NCBI GenBank assembly: GCA_019056785.1
Contig: DXJV01000079.1
Location: 1-33,809, forward strand
Direction of reading: 5' to 3'
Length of the DNA: 33,809 nucleotides
From: Candidatus Heimdallarchaeota archaeon
Lineage (GTDB): Archaea; Asgardarchaeota; Heimdallarchaeia; JABLTI01
Both the position numbers and the translations under genes were made by a program. Shown here piece after piece: positions 15,800 through 23,867 of this stretch. Position 1 is the first letter of the stretch, and the number at the start of each line of letters is the position of its first letter. The notes under the pieces were generated by a model. That model saw only the letters and a program-made list of their open reading frames with translations. It searched no databases and had not been told where the DNA came from.

Positions 15800-17971
15800 T
15801 TACTCTTCCTCAGGTGTTTCTGCCTTAATTATTTTTATGGGTTTCCGAGCTAATTTTTCTCCGCTACGTTCCTTTTTCGCTCGAAGCTCAGCTTCGAAGA
15901 TTTGCTCCAGCTCTTTTTTTCGGTAACTTTTATAATTTTTAATTAATGCTTCTAATTTTTCTTCTGTCTTCTCCCTCAAAATTTTCTCTCGTTCTTCTTT
16001 CCATTTTGCAAGCGCTTCTTGGAATTCTTTGTGATAGGTAACTGCTATGTCATCTATTTGCCGTATTGGTAGATTGAATAATACCGGGACATCTGCTTGA
16101 ATGAATGTTTCCAATGCCTGATTCGAGATATTATTTTTGGCACAGACAATTGCCTTCACTTCTCGTTCAATGAGCATTTCTGCTGTTCTTTGGCCACCCC
16201 CAGAGGGATCAACAAGAAGAATAACGTCAAAAGGCTCTATATTCATTCTCTCAGCAGTTTTTTCAATGCCTTTTCGTGAAAAGTCGAAGACCACCTTCAT
16301 CGGCACAACAACATCTCCTTGTCCCATGACAATCATGCGTTTTAAATCGGAGATAATTCTCTTCACTTTTGCCAATTCTTGTTCGTATTCGTGCACTTTC
16401 TTGCGTAAAAATTGGAGCTCGTCATCGCGTGTTTTTATTGCTCGCTCTCGTTTGAGTTCTTGTCTTTGTTTGTCGGTAATTCTCTTAATCTGGTGGTTTA
16501 ATGTTTTGTTTTCTTTTCTGAGGGTTCGGACTTTTTCCGTTAATTTTTCATTCATATCCTCGAGATTTTCAATTTGTATTGTTTGTCTTGCAATTGCCTC
16601 TTTTAATGCCTCGATTTTTTCAACTAATATTTGTTCTGTTTCTGTTAAGGGGCGATCTTTTGGGGTTTCAATTTCAAGTTCTTTTTCCGGAGCAGCTAAT
16701 TGGTTCTTTACTTCTTGGATTGCATCTTGAATGTTTCTTTCCTCGAGTAAAACTATCTGTTTCACCTTATTTCTGAGCGAAATTTCTTTGGGTTCGGCCA
16801 GCTCTTTATTTATCTTTTCGAATATTGGTTTATACTTATTATACGCTTTTAAGGCTGCAAAAAGAGCATCTCTTTTATGTGACCCTTTTATTCGACGTTC
16901 ATTCTCGCTGGTAAAATTGTCGACAGAGAGATTTTTCTCGTCTGCACTATAGAGTTTTTCAGGATATGAGAGGACGGCGTTCACCATTCGGCAAATTTTC
17001 ACTACAAAATCTGGAGGAGGGGTAACATCTGCCGCAACAATGATTGGTTTACCAAATTGTGTTATTAATCTGATGATGTCACCCCGTGCAGCATTTCGTA
17101 GTGAATCTACCAATAGTATCTTCCCACTAAAGTTCAAAACTGCAATGCCGGTATTTGGTCCCGGGTCGATTCCAACTATTAGCCCCCGTTCAGTTTTTCG
17201 TCGAGGACTGGAGATGACCTTCTTATGGATATTAGCTGCAGGGATGTACTCCAATCGTTTTTTTCTAATCGGTGAAACAGTTACTCGAGAGAGCTCTCCT
17301 TTATATGGTTTGATTATCTTGCGAAGGGAGGAAATATTAGTATAGGCACGAAAGATAGCATTGTCGTATCCGTATTCTGCTTTCTTCACCTCGAGGTCAA
17401 AATCGATGTTATGGTCTAACAGTTGTTTTTCGATCTCTCGGGTCATTGTTAGAACTTCCCCGCGCATTTTTCTCGCATAACGTTGTTGAGACCAACCGCC
17501 GGGCCCAATGTTCTTGCCGCGCGAAATTTTAATTTCTATTTCATCTTCGAATGGTAAGAGAATGTAACCAACTTTTTTCTCTGCAAGACGACAGATCACT
17601 TCAGCTGTTTGGAGGGGATTAGCGTGCTGTGACGGATAAGGAATACCGTACCTTCGAGCAAGGCGTTTAAGAGGTTCAAAGCCATCTGGAGAGGCGCCTG
17701 TTACTTGAATGATTTTTGTTTCAGCGGGTAATTGCATGCAAAATTGGATGATTCTCGCTGAATTAGATTCAAGCTCGAAAATATTATCCACGCCTAAAAA
17801 TTCAGGTTCATATTGCCGGCATAATTTGATTAAATTCCTCAAAGAGAGTGAATCGATTTTCTCAATAACATTATTATCTTCCATAACAACAGCTGCAAAT
17901 CGATTTGCTGCAAAAGTTCTTTTTTGGCTAGACGCCCCAGCCAAAATATCAATTCCTATTACTTTTGACAC
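15800..17971 (-). CDS. DUF460 protein: RNase H-like folds plus long coiled coil
   Basis: The 723 residues match the archaeal DUF460 family, whose function is unknown. The N-terminus (VIGIDI) and a second segment near residue 266 (GLIVGIDPGPNTGIAVL) both look like the first strand of RNase H/RuvC-like domains, each with its Asp. A long charged coiled coil runs from about 400 to 530. It is followed by an alpha/beta segment (DVILLVDPSGGGQRTAEMLI, about 585-610) and another charged helix to the end. The start is GTG at 17971, with GGAGAGC upstream. The fold suggests nucleic-acid binding or cutting, but that is inference. It runs leftward against LSm and follows the ParA-like gene by 66 bases. Confidence 0.88.
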   Translation of the reverse strand: MSKVIGIDILAGASSQKRTFAANRFAAVVMEDNNVIEKIDSLSLRNLIKLCRQYEPEFLGVDNIFELESNSARIIQFCMQLPAETKIIQVTGASPDGFEPLKRLARRYGIPYPSQHANPLQTAEVICRLAEKKVGYILLPFEDEIEIKISRGKNIGPGGWSQQRYARKMRGEVLTMTREIEKQLLDHNIDFDLEVKKAEYGYDNAIFRAYTNISSLRKIIKPYKGELSRVTVSPIRKKRLEYIPAANIHKKVISSPRRKTERGLIVGIDPGPNTGIAVLNFSGKILLVDSLRNAARGDIIRLITQFGKPIIVAADVTPPPDFVVKICRMVNAVLSYPEKLYSADEKNLSVDNFTSENERRIKGSHKRDALFAALKAYNKYKPIFEKINKELAEPKEISLRNKVKQIVLLEERNIQDAIQEVKNQLAAPEKELEIETPKDRPLTETEQILVEKIEALKEAIARQTIQIENLEDMNEKLTEKVRTLRKENKTLNHQIKRITDKQRQELKRERAIKTRDDELQFLRKKVHEYEQELAKVKRIISDLKRMIVMGQGDVVVPMKVVFDFSRKGIEKTAERMNIEPFDVILLVDPSGGGQRTAEMLIEREVKAIVCAKNNISNQALETFIQADVPVLFNLPIRQIDDIAVTYHKEFQEALAKWKEEREKILREKTEEKLEALIKNYKSYRKKELEQIFEAELRAKKERSGEKLARKPIKIIKAETPEEE

Positions 17972-18037
17972 GCAGGATAGCTCTCCGGGGTAATTTACGT
18001 GAGCAAGGAAAAAATTCTTTCCTTTATTTCGCTAATA

Positions 18038-18850
18038 TTACTTCACTTCCAAGTCATTAATTAATCGATTAATTATCTCCTCGATTGTTTTTCGAAAGTC
18101 AGTGTTTTTCAAATGATTGAAAATTTGTCCATATAACATTTCCAAGGCGAGTGAGCAATCACATTGAATAACGCCAATAGTTTCTACATTAAATTCTTCC
18201 TGAAAGCGCTTTTCCCAAGCTGATATGAATCCCATGGAATTTGGTATAACCTGATTAAAGAGAATGTAATCTTTTCTATTGAGCGTTCCTAATAAAGCAT
18301 ATAATTCTTTCAAAAGAAAAGTCGTTCCCGAGAAACCATATCGATTGGGGCGCAAAACAAGTATAGCTGCATCTGCAATAATTATCGTATTGATAGAGAA
18401 TAGGTTGAGAGAAGGGGAAGTATCCATAATTAAAAAATCATAGCCCAATTTTTCTATTTCGCTTTTGAACACATACAGCTGTTTAAGAGCATTCTTGTGG
18501 AAGTCTTTATCCATGCTGAGTAACCCTTGACCAAATTTTGGCTGTTCCTTAGCATAAATTAGCTGGAGATTTTCATGCGGTCCTGGGAGTAGTAAATCTT
18601 TTACATTAAATGGGGTGAGTGTTTTGCTTGCTGGTTTTTCCTTTGGTTGATCCAAATCATACTCGAAGAAATCATTAATGTAATAATTTTTTAATCCCCC
18701 TAAGAAAAGGCTGTCGAAAGTAGGTGATCCGATGTCTGCATCCACAGCGAGGACTTTATAGCCATTCTGTGCAAGCTGCATGGCTATATTTAAAGCAATT
18801 GTTGTTTTTCCGGTTCCTCCTTTGTACGAATGAAAAATGATTGTCTTCAT
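18038..18850 (-). CDS. ParA/MinD-like P-loop ATPase
   Basis: This 270-residue protein belongs to the SIMIBI deviant Walker A class. HSYKGGTGKTT (about residues 7-17) carries the signature lysine of ParA/MinD ATPases, followed by VLAVDADIGSPTFDSLF and a Walker B-like DFLIMDTSPS. Such ATPases dimerise on ATP and position DNA, protein complexes or organelle-like bodies; some load metal clusters instead. I see no C-terminal amphipathic MinD helix. It begins 25 bases after the stop of the winged-helix partner gene, so the two are very likely co-transcribed and work together. There is no ParB gene nearby, so a plasmid-type partition locus is unlikely. Confidence 0.85.
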   Translation of the reverse strand: MKTIIFHSYKGGTGKTTIALNIAMQLAQNGYKVLAVDADIGSPTFDSLFLGGLKNYYINDFFEYDLDQPKEKPASKTLTPFNVKDLLLPGPHENLQLIYAKEQPKFGQGLLSMDKDFHKNALKQLYVFKSEIEKLGYDFLIMDTSPSLNLFSINTIIIADAAILVLRPNRYGFSGTTFLLKELYALLGTLNRKDYILFNQVIPNSMGFISAWEKRFQEEFNVETIGVIQCDCSLALEMLYGQIFNHLKNTDFRKTIEEIINRLINDLEVK

Positions 18851-18875
18851 CTTCTAACTTTTGTCTCCTTGTCAG

Positions 18876-19697
18876 CTATTGTGCAATATAGTAAATATCT
18901 TCGTTTTTATTTTTTGGTGCAATGGCAAAGATCAACCCTTTGGCTAATAAACTATTGATAATTCTTTGTTCTTCTTTTCTCCTTCGTTTGGTAAGTCTTC
19001 TAATGGCTTCAAGAGTGATTCCTTTCTTTTCTTTTATTGAATGTTCCATAATGATCCGTGCAGTAAGATTCTCGTCTTTTGGAAGTGACAGCAAAACGTC
19101 AACTTCAAATAGGCTATTACAAATGGTTTTAGGTGCTTGCTTTTCTTCCTCGCTTTTGAGGAGCGATGCCAAAAAACGGCTATAGTCTACCAGTAAATTT
19201 TGACAAAATTCTTGATTGAGATGATTTATTGTCGTTATGGCTTTCAGTTTCTCGATTAAGAAAACTTCTGTTTGGGTATAAAACTTCCGGACTAATGCCA
19301 ATTGTTCTTCATTAGCAACTAGACAGAAAATACCATTGCGGTTAACTTGAAGCCGTTCATCAGTTTCAAAGCCTGATCCTCGAAGATTAATGTCTATTGC
19401 TATAGCAAAACATTCTGTCGCTGGAATTTGTAAGATACCACGTATTTTTCCTGGGCCATAATTATCGGTCTCGAACCCTGTCATAAAAGCCGTGAAACCT
19501 TTTATTGCTAGGTATGTTGCAGCATTCTCGTCGAGATGTGAAATGTTGATAAAAGGTTCAGGGCCCAGATCGCTCATGATAATTACAACTGCGCCAAATT
19601 CTTGCTTAATAGCACTCTCTTCAGTCATAGGTGAAATTCCTTGCCTTTGGCTTGTAAGTTGATTCGATTCTATTTTGTCTTCACTTGAATAAAACAT
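18876..19697 (-). CDS. unknown protein, N-terminal longin/roadblock-like segment and C-terminal winged helix
   Basis: The function of this 273-residue protein is not recognised. The N-terminal part (about 30-150) has alternating strands and helices with GAVVIIMSDLGPEPF, GILQIPATECFAIAIDINL and IFCLVANEEQLALVRKFY. This order resembles longin or roadblock-type domains that sit next to small GTPases and P-loop ATPases, but the match is by eye only. The C-terminal part (about 195-273) looks like a winged helix: ITLEAIRRLTKRRRKEEQRIINSLLAKGLIF followed by a short wing. It directly precedes the ParA-like ATPase gene. The start may be ATG 19697 or an internal ATG at 19628 (MTEES). It could be an adaptor that links the ATPase to DNA or another cargo. 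Confidence 0.7.
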   Translation of the reverse strand: MFYSSEDKIESNQLTSQRQGISPMTEESAIKQEFGAVVIIMSDLGPEPFINISHLDENAATYLAIKGFTAFMTGFETDNYGPGKIRGILQIPATECFAIAIDINLRGSGFETDERLQVNRNGIFCLVANEEQLALVRKFYTQTEVFLIEKLKAITTINHLNQEFCQNLLVDYSRFLASLLKSEEEKQAPKTICNSLFEVDVLLSLPKDENLTARIIMEHSIKEKKGITLEAIRRLTKRRRKEEQRIINSLLAKGLIFAIAPKNKNEDIYYIAQ

Positions 19698-19882
19698 TTT
19701 AACCTATCTATTTAACGATTTATTTTGTTTTTATACCCGGCAAAATTTCTTTATCTTTTTTCAATTAGTCAGAAGACTATTAAAGATGCCTTCCAGAATA
19801 AAGTCACTTCCATCGAAAAAATAAAAAAGAAGGCCTAAAAAAAAGGAGTATAACTTGACTACAGCAACTAGAGGTAAATTAC

Positions 19883-20194
19883 ATGAGCATAAAAAGTATT
19901 CGAGAGGCAGAAAAGAAAGCTGAAGAGATCATTCAAAAAGCAAAACAGAAGGCGCAGGAATCCATCCGTCGCGCCCAAAAAGAATCAAGCGCATTACTCA
20001 CTAAAGCTAGGGAAGAGGCCAATATGGAAATTGAAACTGCAAAGAAGGAATCAGCAAAGCGCGTTCAAAAAGCAGAGAAACAGATCAAGGCTGAAACCTC
20101 AAAACAGCTTGAAACGATTGAAGAATCAAGCAAAAAAAATCAAAAACAAGCAGTAAAAATTGTTGTAGAAGCAATTACAAAACTCGAGAAATAA
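19883..20194 (+). CDS. atpH: A-type ATP synthase subunit H-like peripheral stalk protein
   Basis: At 103 residues and almost wholly helical, this protein is rich in Lys, Glu and Ala with a regular heptad-like pattern (REAEKKAEEIIQKAKQKAQ). This is the form of the A-ATPase peripheral-stalk subunit H, which pairs with subunit E and links the membrane part to the catalytic head. The call is supported by the next gene, which encodes subunit F. Coiled coils are easily confused, so context carries weight here. The ATG at 19883 follows GAGGTAAATTAC. The other synthase genes are not in the window. Confidence 0.8.
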   Translation: MSIKSIREAEKKAEEIIQKAKQKAQESIRRAQKESSALLTKAREEANMEIETAKKESAKRVQKAEKQIKAETSKQLETIEESSKKNQKQAVKIVVEAITKLEK

Positions 20195-20250
20195 CATTCA
20201 TTACAATTTTAATTGGTAATCATATACACAAAAAGGATTGATTGAAGACA

Positions 20251-20607
20251 ATGAAAATTGTCAGTTTAACAAATGCAGAAGTTGCCATGGGTCTCCGTCT
20301 CGGTGGGATCAAAGAATGTCACATTGTTGATGATCCAACCAAAGCAACTGAAAAATTACGGGAGCTTTCACTTGACCCAGAAACCGGCATCTTAATTGTT
20401 GATGATGAAATTGCACGCTTAAACCACAAACTCATCGATGAAGTTCGAGCAAATAAGAAGGCCTTTCCAATAATAGTCGAGTTACAATCAAAAGAGCGGA
20501 AAGGTGTTGTAGAAGGTGTTGACCCTCTGAAGGACCTAATTAAACGTGCAATAGGTGTGGACATTTCTGCTGCAAAAAGTGAAGAAGAAAGCAAGTTAAA
20601 TCTCTAG
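20251..20607 (+). CDS. atpF: A-type ATP synthase subunit F
   Basis: Subunit F is a small central-stalk protein of the archaeal ATP synthase with a Rossmann-like fold. The product begins MKIVSLTNAEVAMGLRLGGIKE, followed by ETGILIVDDEIA and FPIIVEL, matching the family's strand-helix order and its usual length of about 100-120 residues. I chose ATG 20251 because family members begin MKI...; a TTG at 20242 would add three residues and sits closer to the AAAGGA site. It follows subunit H by about 55 bases, in one transcript. The usual neighbours (I, K, E, C, A, B, D) are absent here. Confidence 0.85.
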   Translation: MKIVSLTNAEVAMGLRLGGIKECHIVDDPTKATEKLRELSLDPETGILIVDDEIARLNHKLIDEVRANKKAFPIIVELQSKERKGVVEGVDPLKDLIKRAIGVDISAAKSEEESKLNL

Positions 20608-20675
20608 TTGTTTTTCATCCATTTTTTCTTTTCCCGAGTACAATAAATCTAAGGTTTAAAATCAGCTAATTAATT

Positions 20676-22718
20676 GTGGCAAGCAACAAAATGAAGAAGC
20701 GTCGGAAAACAGCCCCTTTTCTGGGAGCTTTTAAATTGAATTGGTGTGACTCCTGTAATATCCCCATACTTGATAAAAGAACATGTGACTTATGCCATGG
20801 TGCAGCACGCAAGGTGATCATCGCTCCCCCAGGTGATGTCCGTCCGGCTTTTAAGGGGGACCTAATTCGCTTCAGCAAAATCATTAACAAAGCTTTTGGC
20901 AAAGGAAGTGCAAAGGCACTTGGCTTATCCACCAAGAAAATTGTTTTGGTTAATGAAGGCAGTTTTGATGACCTTATGGAAGAAGTGATAATTGATGGAC
21001 AGGTAATGGGTTCCTTTCGTTATGAACTTGCCCGCAAGTGCTGGGATTTTCATCCAAAGTTTGTAGGCGCACAACGACTGTTTGAAGGGCGAAAAGCCAA
21101 AAGACGTTATGTTATTGTTGATGAAAGTGCTGTGAAATATATTGAAAAAGGGTATAATGTCCTTTCTCCAGGCGTTCTAAAGGTTGACCCGCAGCTAAAG
21201 ATAGGTGATAGTGCTGTAGCTCTTTCTCCAAAAGGAAAAGTCCTCTCTGTAGGAATTATGAAAATTAATGGGAAGAATTTTGACCGGACAAAAAAAGGCG
21301 TTGTTCTGAAGCCAAAGTTTTATTGCCGCAATTCTCCTCCTGCCCCTCTTGGCAATAGTCGCTCAAAAAACCAAAATTGGCCTGCTGTTATCCGGGCAAA
21401 TAGTGCTATTTTAAATAATTATGAACAAGGTGCCTTGCAATCGATAATGCGGATATATAATAAATATCCTCATCTTGTTCCTTCCGTTTCTTTTAGTGGG
21501 GGAAAAGATTCGCTCGTTTGTCTTCAACTTGCCAATAAAATCCCTAACTTTAATTTCAAAGTTCTTTTTGTTAATACAAGTTTGGAATTTCCAGAAACAC
21601 TCGAGTATATCGAAAAAGTTATCGAGAAAATGGGGTTAAGAGAGCGTTTCTGCCGAAAAGATATCCCTGAAGAGATTTTCTGGCAAGCTATAAGAAATTA
21701 CGGCCCGCCGGGAAAAGATTATCGCTTTTGCTGTAAATTGTTGAAAATTGGCCCTGTGAATGAATTAATTGATGACTGTATTGGCAAAAAGAGTTTAAGT
21801 TTAGTGGGGCAAAGAGCCTATGAAAGCATTGCCCGAGCCCAAAGCAAGAAGCTATGGGAGAACCCTTGGATACCAAATCAATTGAACTTTTCGCCAATAC
21901 AAAAGTGGACCGCTTTACATATTTGGCTTTACATTTTTCGTGAGAAACTTTATTATAATCCCCTCTATGAAAAAGGCTTTTCGCGAATTGGTTGCTGGCT
22001 CTGTCCAGCCAGTACTCAAGGAACATTTGAAATCATTAAAAATGTCAAACCTACTCTTTGGAAGAAATGGTCCGCCTTTTTGAAAGAATGGCAGAAACGC
22101 AATAAATTCCCACCGGAATGGCTCTCGTGGGGCCTTTGGCGCTGGAAAAAACTCCCGAAAAAAATACTGGACCTCGCAGAACGGTATAAAGTCGATCTTT
22201 CAACGATTACAAAAAGTGCTAGCAAGAACATTGGAGAGTGGGAACTCGGATTTACCTTACAAGAAGGCTTTGCTACCTGTAAATCCGGTGATATTGTCTT
22301 TGAGGGGGCGTTTACTATGCCACTTTCTCTCCCCCGCATTAAACCTTTCTGGGAAATTTTCGGGAAAGCAGATTTGGATGAAGAGCTCGGCCTGCTAACA
22401 CTTACAACCCCTGCCGGGGAAGTGGTGACAATGTCTGCAGATGGGGCTATAACTGCCAAAGGAAAAACAATAAAAGGCGTTAAAACAGCCCTCAAAAATT
22501 TGGTGTTAGAAGTCTTTCGAACAGAAGATTGTACAGGCTGTAAAGTCTGCCTTTCTCATTGTACTGCCAATGCCCTTTTTATTAATCCTACAACAAATCA
22601 AATTGAGCTCTTAGCGGAAGAATGTACACATTGTGCGAATTGCCATTACCGGTGTCCAGTCATTAAATTTGGTCATAGAGAAATAGAAGAGCTCTTCTCT
22701 GAAGAGAACAACTCATAA
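20676..22718 (+). CDS. PAPS reductase-family protein with zinc ribbon, PUA-like domain and ferredoxin tail
   Basis: This 680-residue fusion starts with a zinc ribbon (C24, C27, C37, C40). A PUA-like domain follows (about 130-215, RYVIVDESAVKYIEKGYNVLSPGV). The PAPS reductase/adenine-nucleotide hydrolase domain has the PP-loop SGGKDS at 274-279. A C352-C353 pair with a later C440-x-x-C443 is the pattern that holds a [4Fe-4S] cluster in APS reductases. The C-terminus is a two-cluster ferredoxin (from about C619, CTGCKVCLSHC, then CTHCANCHYRC). It may reduce or transfer activated sulfur, or modify an RNA base given the PUA part. Exact substrate is unknown. The GTG start at 20676 fits; an ATG follows at 20691. 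It ends six bases from the convergent NAC gene. Confidence 0.88.
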   Translation: MASNKMKKRRKTAPFLGAFKLNWCDSCNIPILDKRTCDLCHGAARKVIIAPPGDVRPAFKGDLIRFSKIINKAFGKGSAKALGLSTKKIVLVNEGSFDDLMEEVIIDGQVMGSFRYELARKCWDFHPKFVGAQRLFEGRKAKRRYVIVDESAVKYIEKGYNVLSPGVLKVDPQLKIGDSAVALSPKGKVLSVGIMKINGKNFDRTKKGVVLKPKFYCRNSPPAPLGNSRSKNQNWPAVIRANSAILNNYEQGALQSIMRIYNKYPHLVPSVSFSGGKDSLVCLQLANKIPNFNFKVLFVNTSLEFPETLEYIEKVIEKMGLRERFCRKDIPEEIFWQAIRNYGPPGKDYRFCCKLLKIGPVNELIDDCIGKKSLSLVGQRAYESIARAQSKKLWENPWIPNQLNFSPIQKWTALHIWLYIFREKLYYNPLYEKGFSRIGCWLCPASTQGTFEIIKNVKPTLWKKWSAFLKEWQKRNKFPPEWLSWGLWRWKKLPKKILDLAERYKVDLSTITKSASKNIGEWELGFTLQEGFATCKSGDIVFEGAFTMPLSLPRIKPFWEIFGKADLDEELGLLTLTTPAGEVVTMSADGAITAKGKTIKGVKTALKNLVLEVFRTEDCTGCKVCLSHCTANALFINPTTNQIELLAEECTHCANCHYRCPVIKFGHREIEELFSEENNS

Positions 22719-22723
22719 ACTTT

Positions 22724-23065
22724 TCATTTCGACTTTAAGAACATGATAGCTTTTGCAATATCACCATCTGACTCGAGTAGGGCATTCTCTGCTTCTTCTT
22801 CCGAGACGCTGGTTTGGGAAGCAACAAGTTGAATGTCTTCATCAGAAATTTCAATTTCGATTATCTCAACATCCGAGCGCTCTCTTTTTGTTGCATTTCC
22901 TGTCACTTGGTAGACTTCTGTTCCCATCATCATTCTTGTGACTTCGGCATTTGGGATAACCAGTTCGTAATCGGCAAAACGAATGATCACTTCTTCTACT
23001 CCTTTCAATTCTGTCATCTTCATTCGCTTCATCATTTTCTGGAGATCTCGTTGATTGAGTGCCAT
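22724..23065 (-). CDS. nac: nascent polypeptide-associated complex protein (archaeal NAC)
   Basis: Archaeal NAC is a homodimer that binds ribosomes and shields emerging chains. The 113 residues show the N-terminal helix (NQRDLQKMMKRMKM), a NAC beta-barrel (about 22-60, EEVIIRFADYELVIPNAEV) and a C-terminal UBA domain (about 72-113, with VASQTSVSEEEAENALLESDGDIAKAIMFL), the complete archaeal layout. The start ATG has AAAGGCGATAATT before it, and a TATA box lies at 23098-23110. Its stop nearly touches that of the PAPS-reductase-family gene. Confidence 0.95.
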   Translation of the reverse strand: MALNQRDLQKMMKRMKMTELKGVEEVIIRFADYELVIPNAEVTRMMMGTEVYQVTGNATKRERSDVEIIEIEISDEDIQLVASQTSVSEEEAENALLESDGDIAKAIMFLKSK

Positions 23066-23442
23066 AATTATCGCCTTTAGCTAGATTATCTATGGAGCTT
23101 TATATGTTTTCATCTTTAAAATCCATCGTTAACATTAAAATTACTTATAATCGCTCCTTTCTATTTTTACTCTCGTTTTATTAAAAAAACGCCCTTAGTT
23201 TCACTATCTAATGCTTTTTCTACTCTCGTTTTTTTACTATATCTGATAAATAATTCTGCAGTTTAAACGATAAAATAATCTTAGCTTAGAGTGTGCTTCA
23301 AGTTCCAGACGTTTTTTGGCATTTGGTGAGAAGTAAATGACAATCAGGGTAAATTGATGACTCAGAAAAAAGATAAATCACTCTAAAATAAATAATCTGT
23401 TGTAAAAAAGGAATTCTTGAATGACTTATTGAATAGCTAGAT
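23066..23442. other. AT-rich intergenic region upstream of NAC
   Basis: These 377 bases hold the NAC promoter at the left. A direct repeat TACTCTCGTTTT appears at 23168-23179 and 23221-23232. No reading frame of coding character was seen and no RNA gene could be recognised. The right end is the 3' flank of the next leftward gene. Confidence 0.55.
23098..23110 (-). promoter_or_regulatory. TATA box of the NAC gene
   Basis: On the minus strand this reads AAAACATATAAAG, about 33-45 bases before the ATG at 23065. That leaves a short leader with the AAGGCGA ribosome binding site. Confidence 0.5.
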
Positions 23443-23814
23443 TTACCAACTTGCTACATCAACTCGCCATTCATCATTGTCTTCTTCGTCTTTTACAACA
23501 TGAATAGGTACTTGGCCACTGCCCTGAGGTTTGCCTTCTTTATTTAATCGATAAAAGAAGAACTTAATTCTCTTGTCCGAACTTTGATTTTCAACTTTAT
23601 TTTTAAATTTGTAAGAATAGCCCAATTCATCAACATATTTTCGTCCGGTGCGCCAATAGAGATCAGGAGAGGAACCGTATTTATCAGCTTGCTCGCGGTG
23701 GCGTTTCCTGAATGTTTTCAACCATTCTTCTCTGTTGTTTTCTATCAGAAGCTCATAGTGAAGGGTCGCAATCTCTTCAGGGCTCATGCCTGGTTTGACT
23801 TTTTTTTCAGTCAT
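23443..23814 (-). CDS. hypothetical protein, NTF2/SnoaL-like candidate
   Basis: This small soluble protein of about 123 residues opens with SPEEIATLHYELLIENNREEWLKTF, a helical start, and ends with strands IPIHVV...DEWRVDVASW. Helices first and a final 'W-R-V-D-x-A-S' strand are common in NTF2-like (SnoaL/DUF4878) folds, so that fold is a reasonable guess, but no function follows from it. The ATG at 23814 is preferred over the TTG at 23826. It lies 53 bases downstream of the mtnA stop on the same strand and could share its transcript. Confidence 0.6.
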   Translation of the reverse strand: MTEKKVKPGMSPEEIATLHYELLIENNREEWLKTFRKRHREQADKYGSSPDLYWRTGRKYVDELGYSYKFKNKVENQSSDKRIKFFFYRLNKEGKPQGSGQVPIHVVKDEEDNDEWRVDVASW

Positions 23815-23867
23815 TTTAATCAACAAAAGCTAATCCCTTTTTATTGTAAATAATCTTTTCTGTTTGG

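Noticed and set aside
16137..16730. A 197-residue plus-strand frame inside the DUF460 gene
   Set aside because: It is Ser/Phe/Ile-rich, the usual antisense image of a charged coiled coil.
18038..18850. Plasmid or prophage partition locus based on the ParA-like ATPase
   Set aside because: No ParB, replication, integrase or phage gene is present, and all neighbours are chromosomal housekeeping genes.
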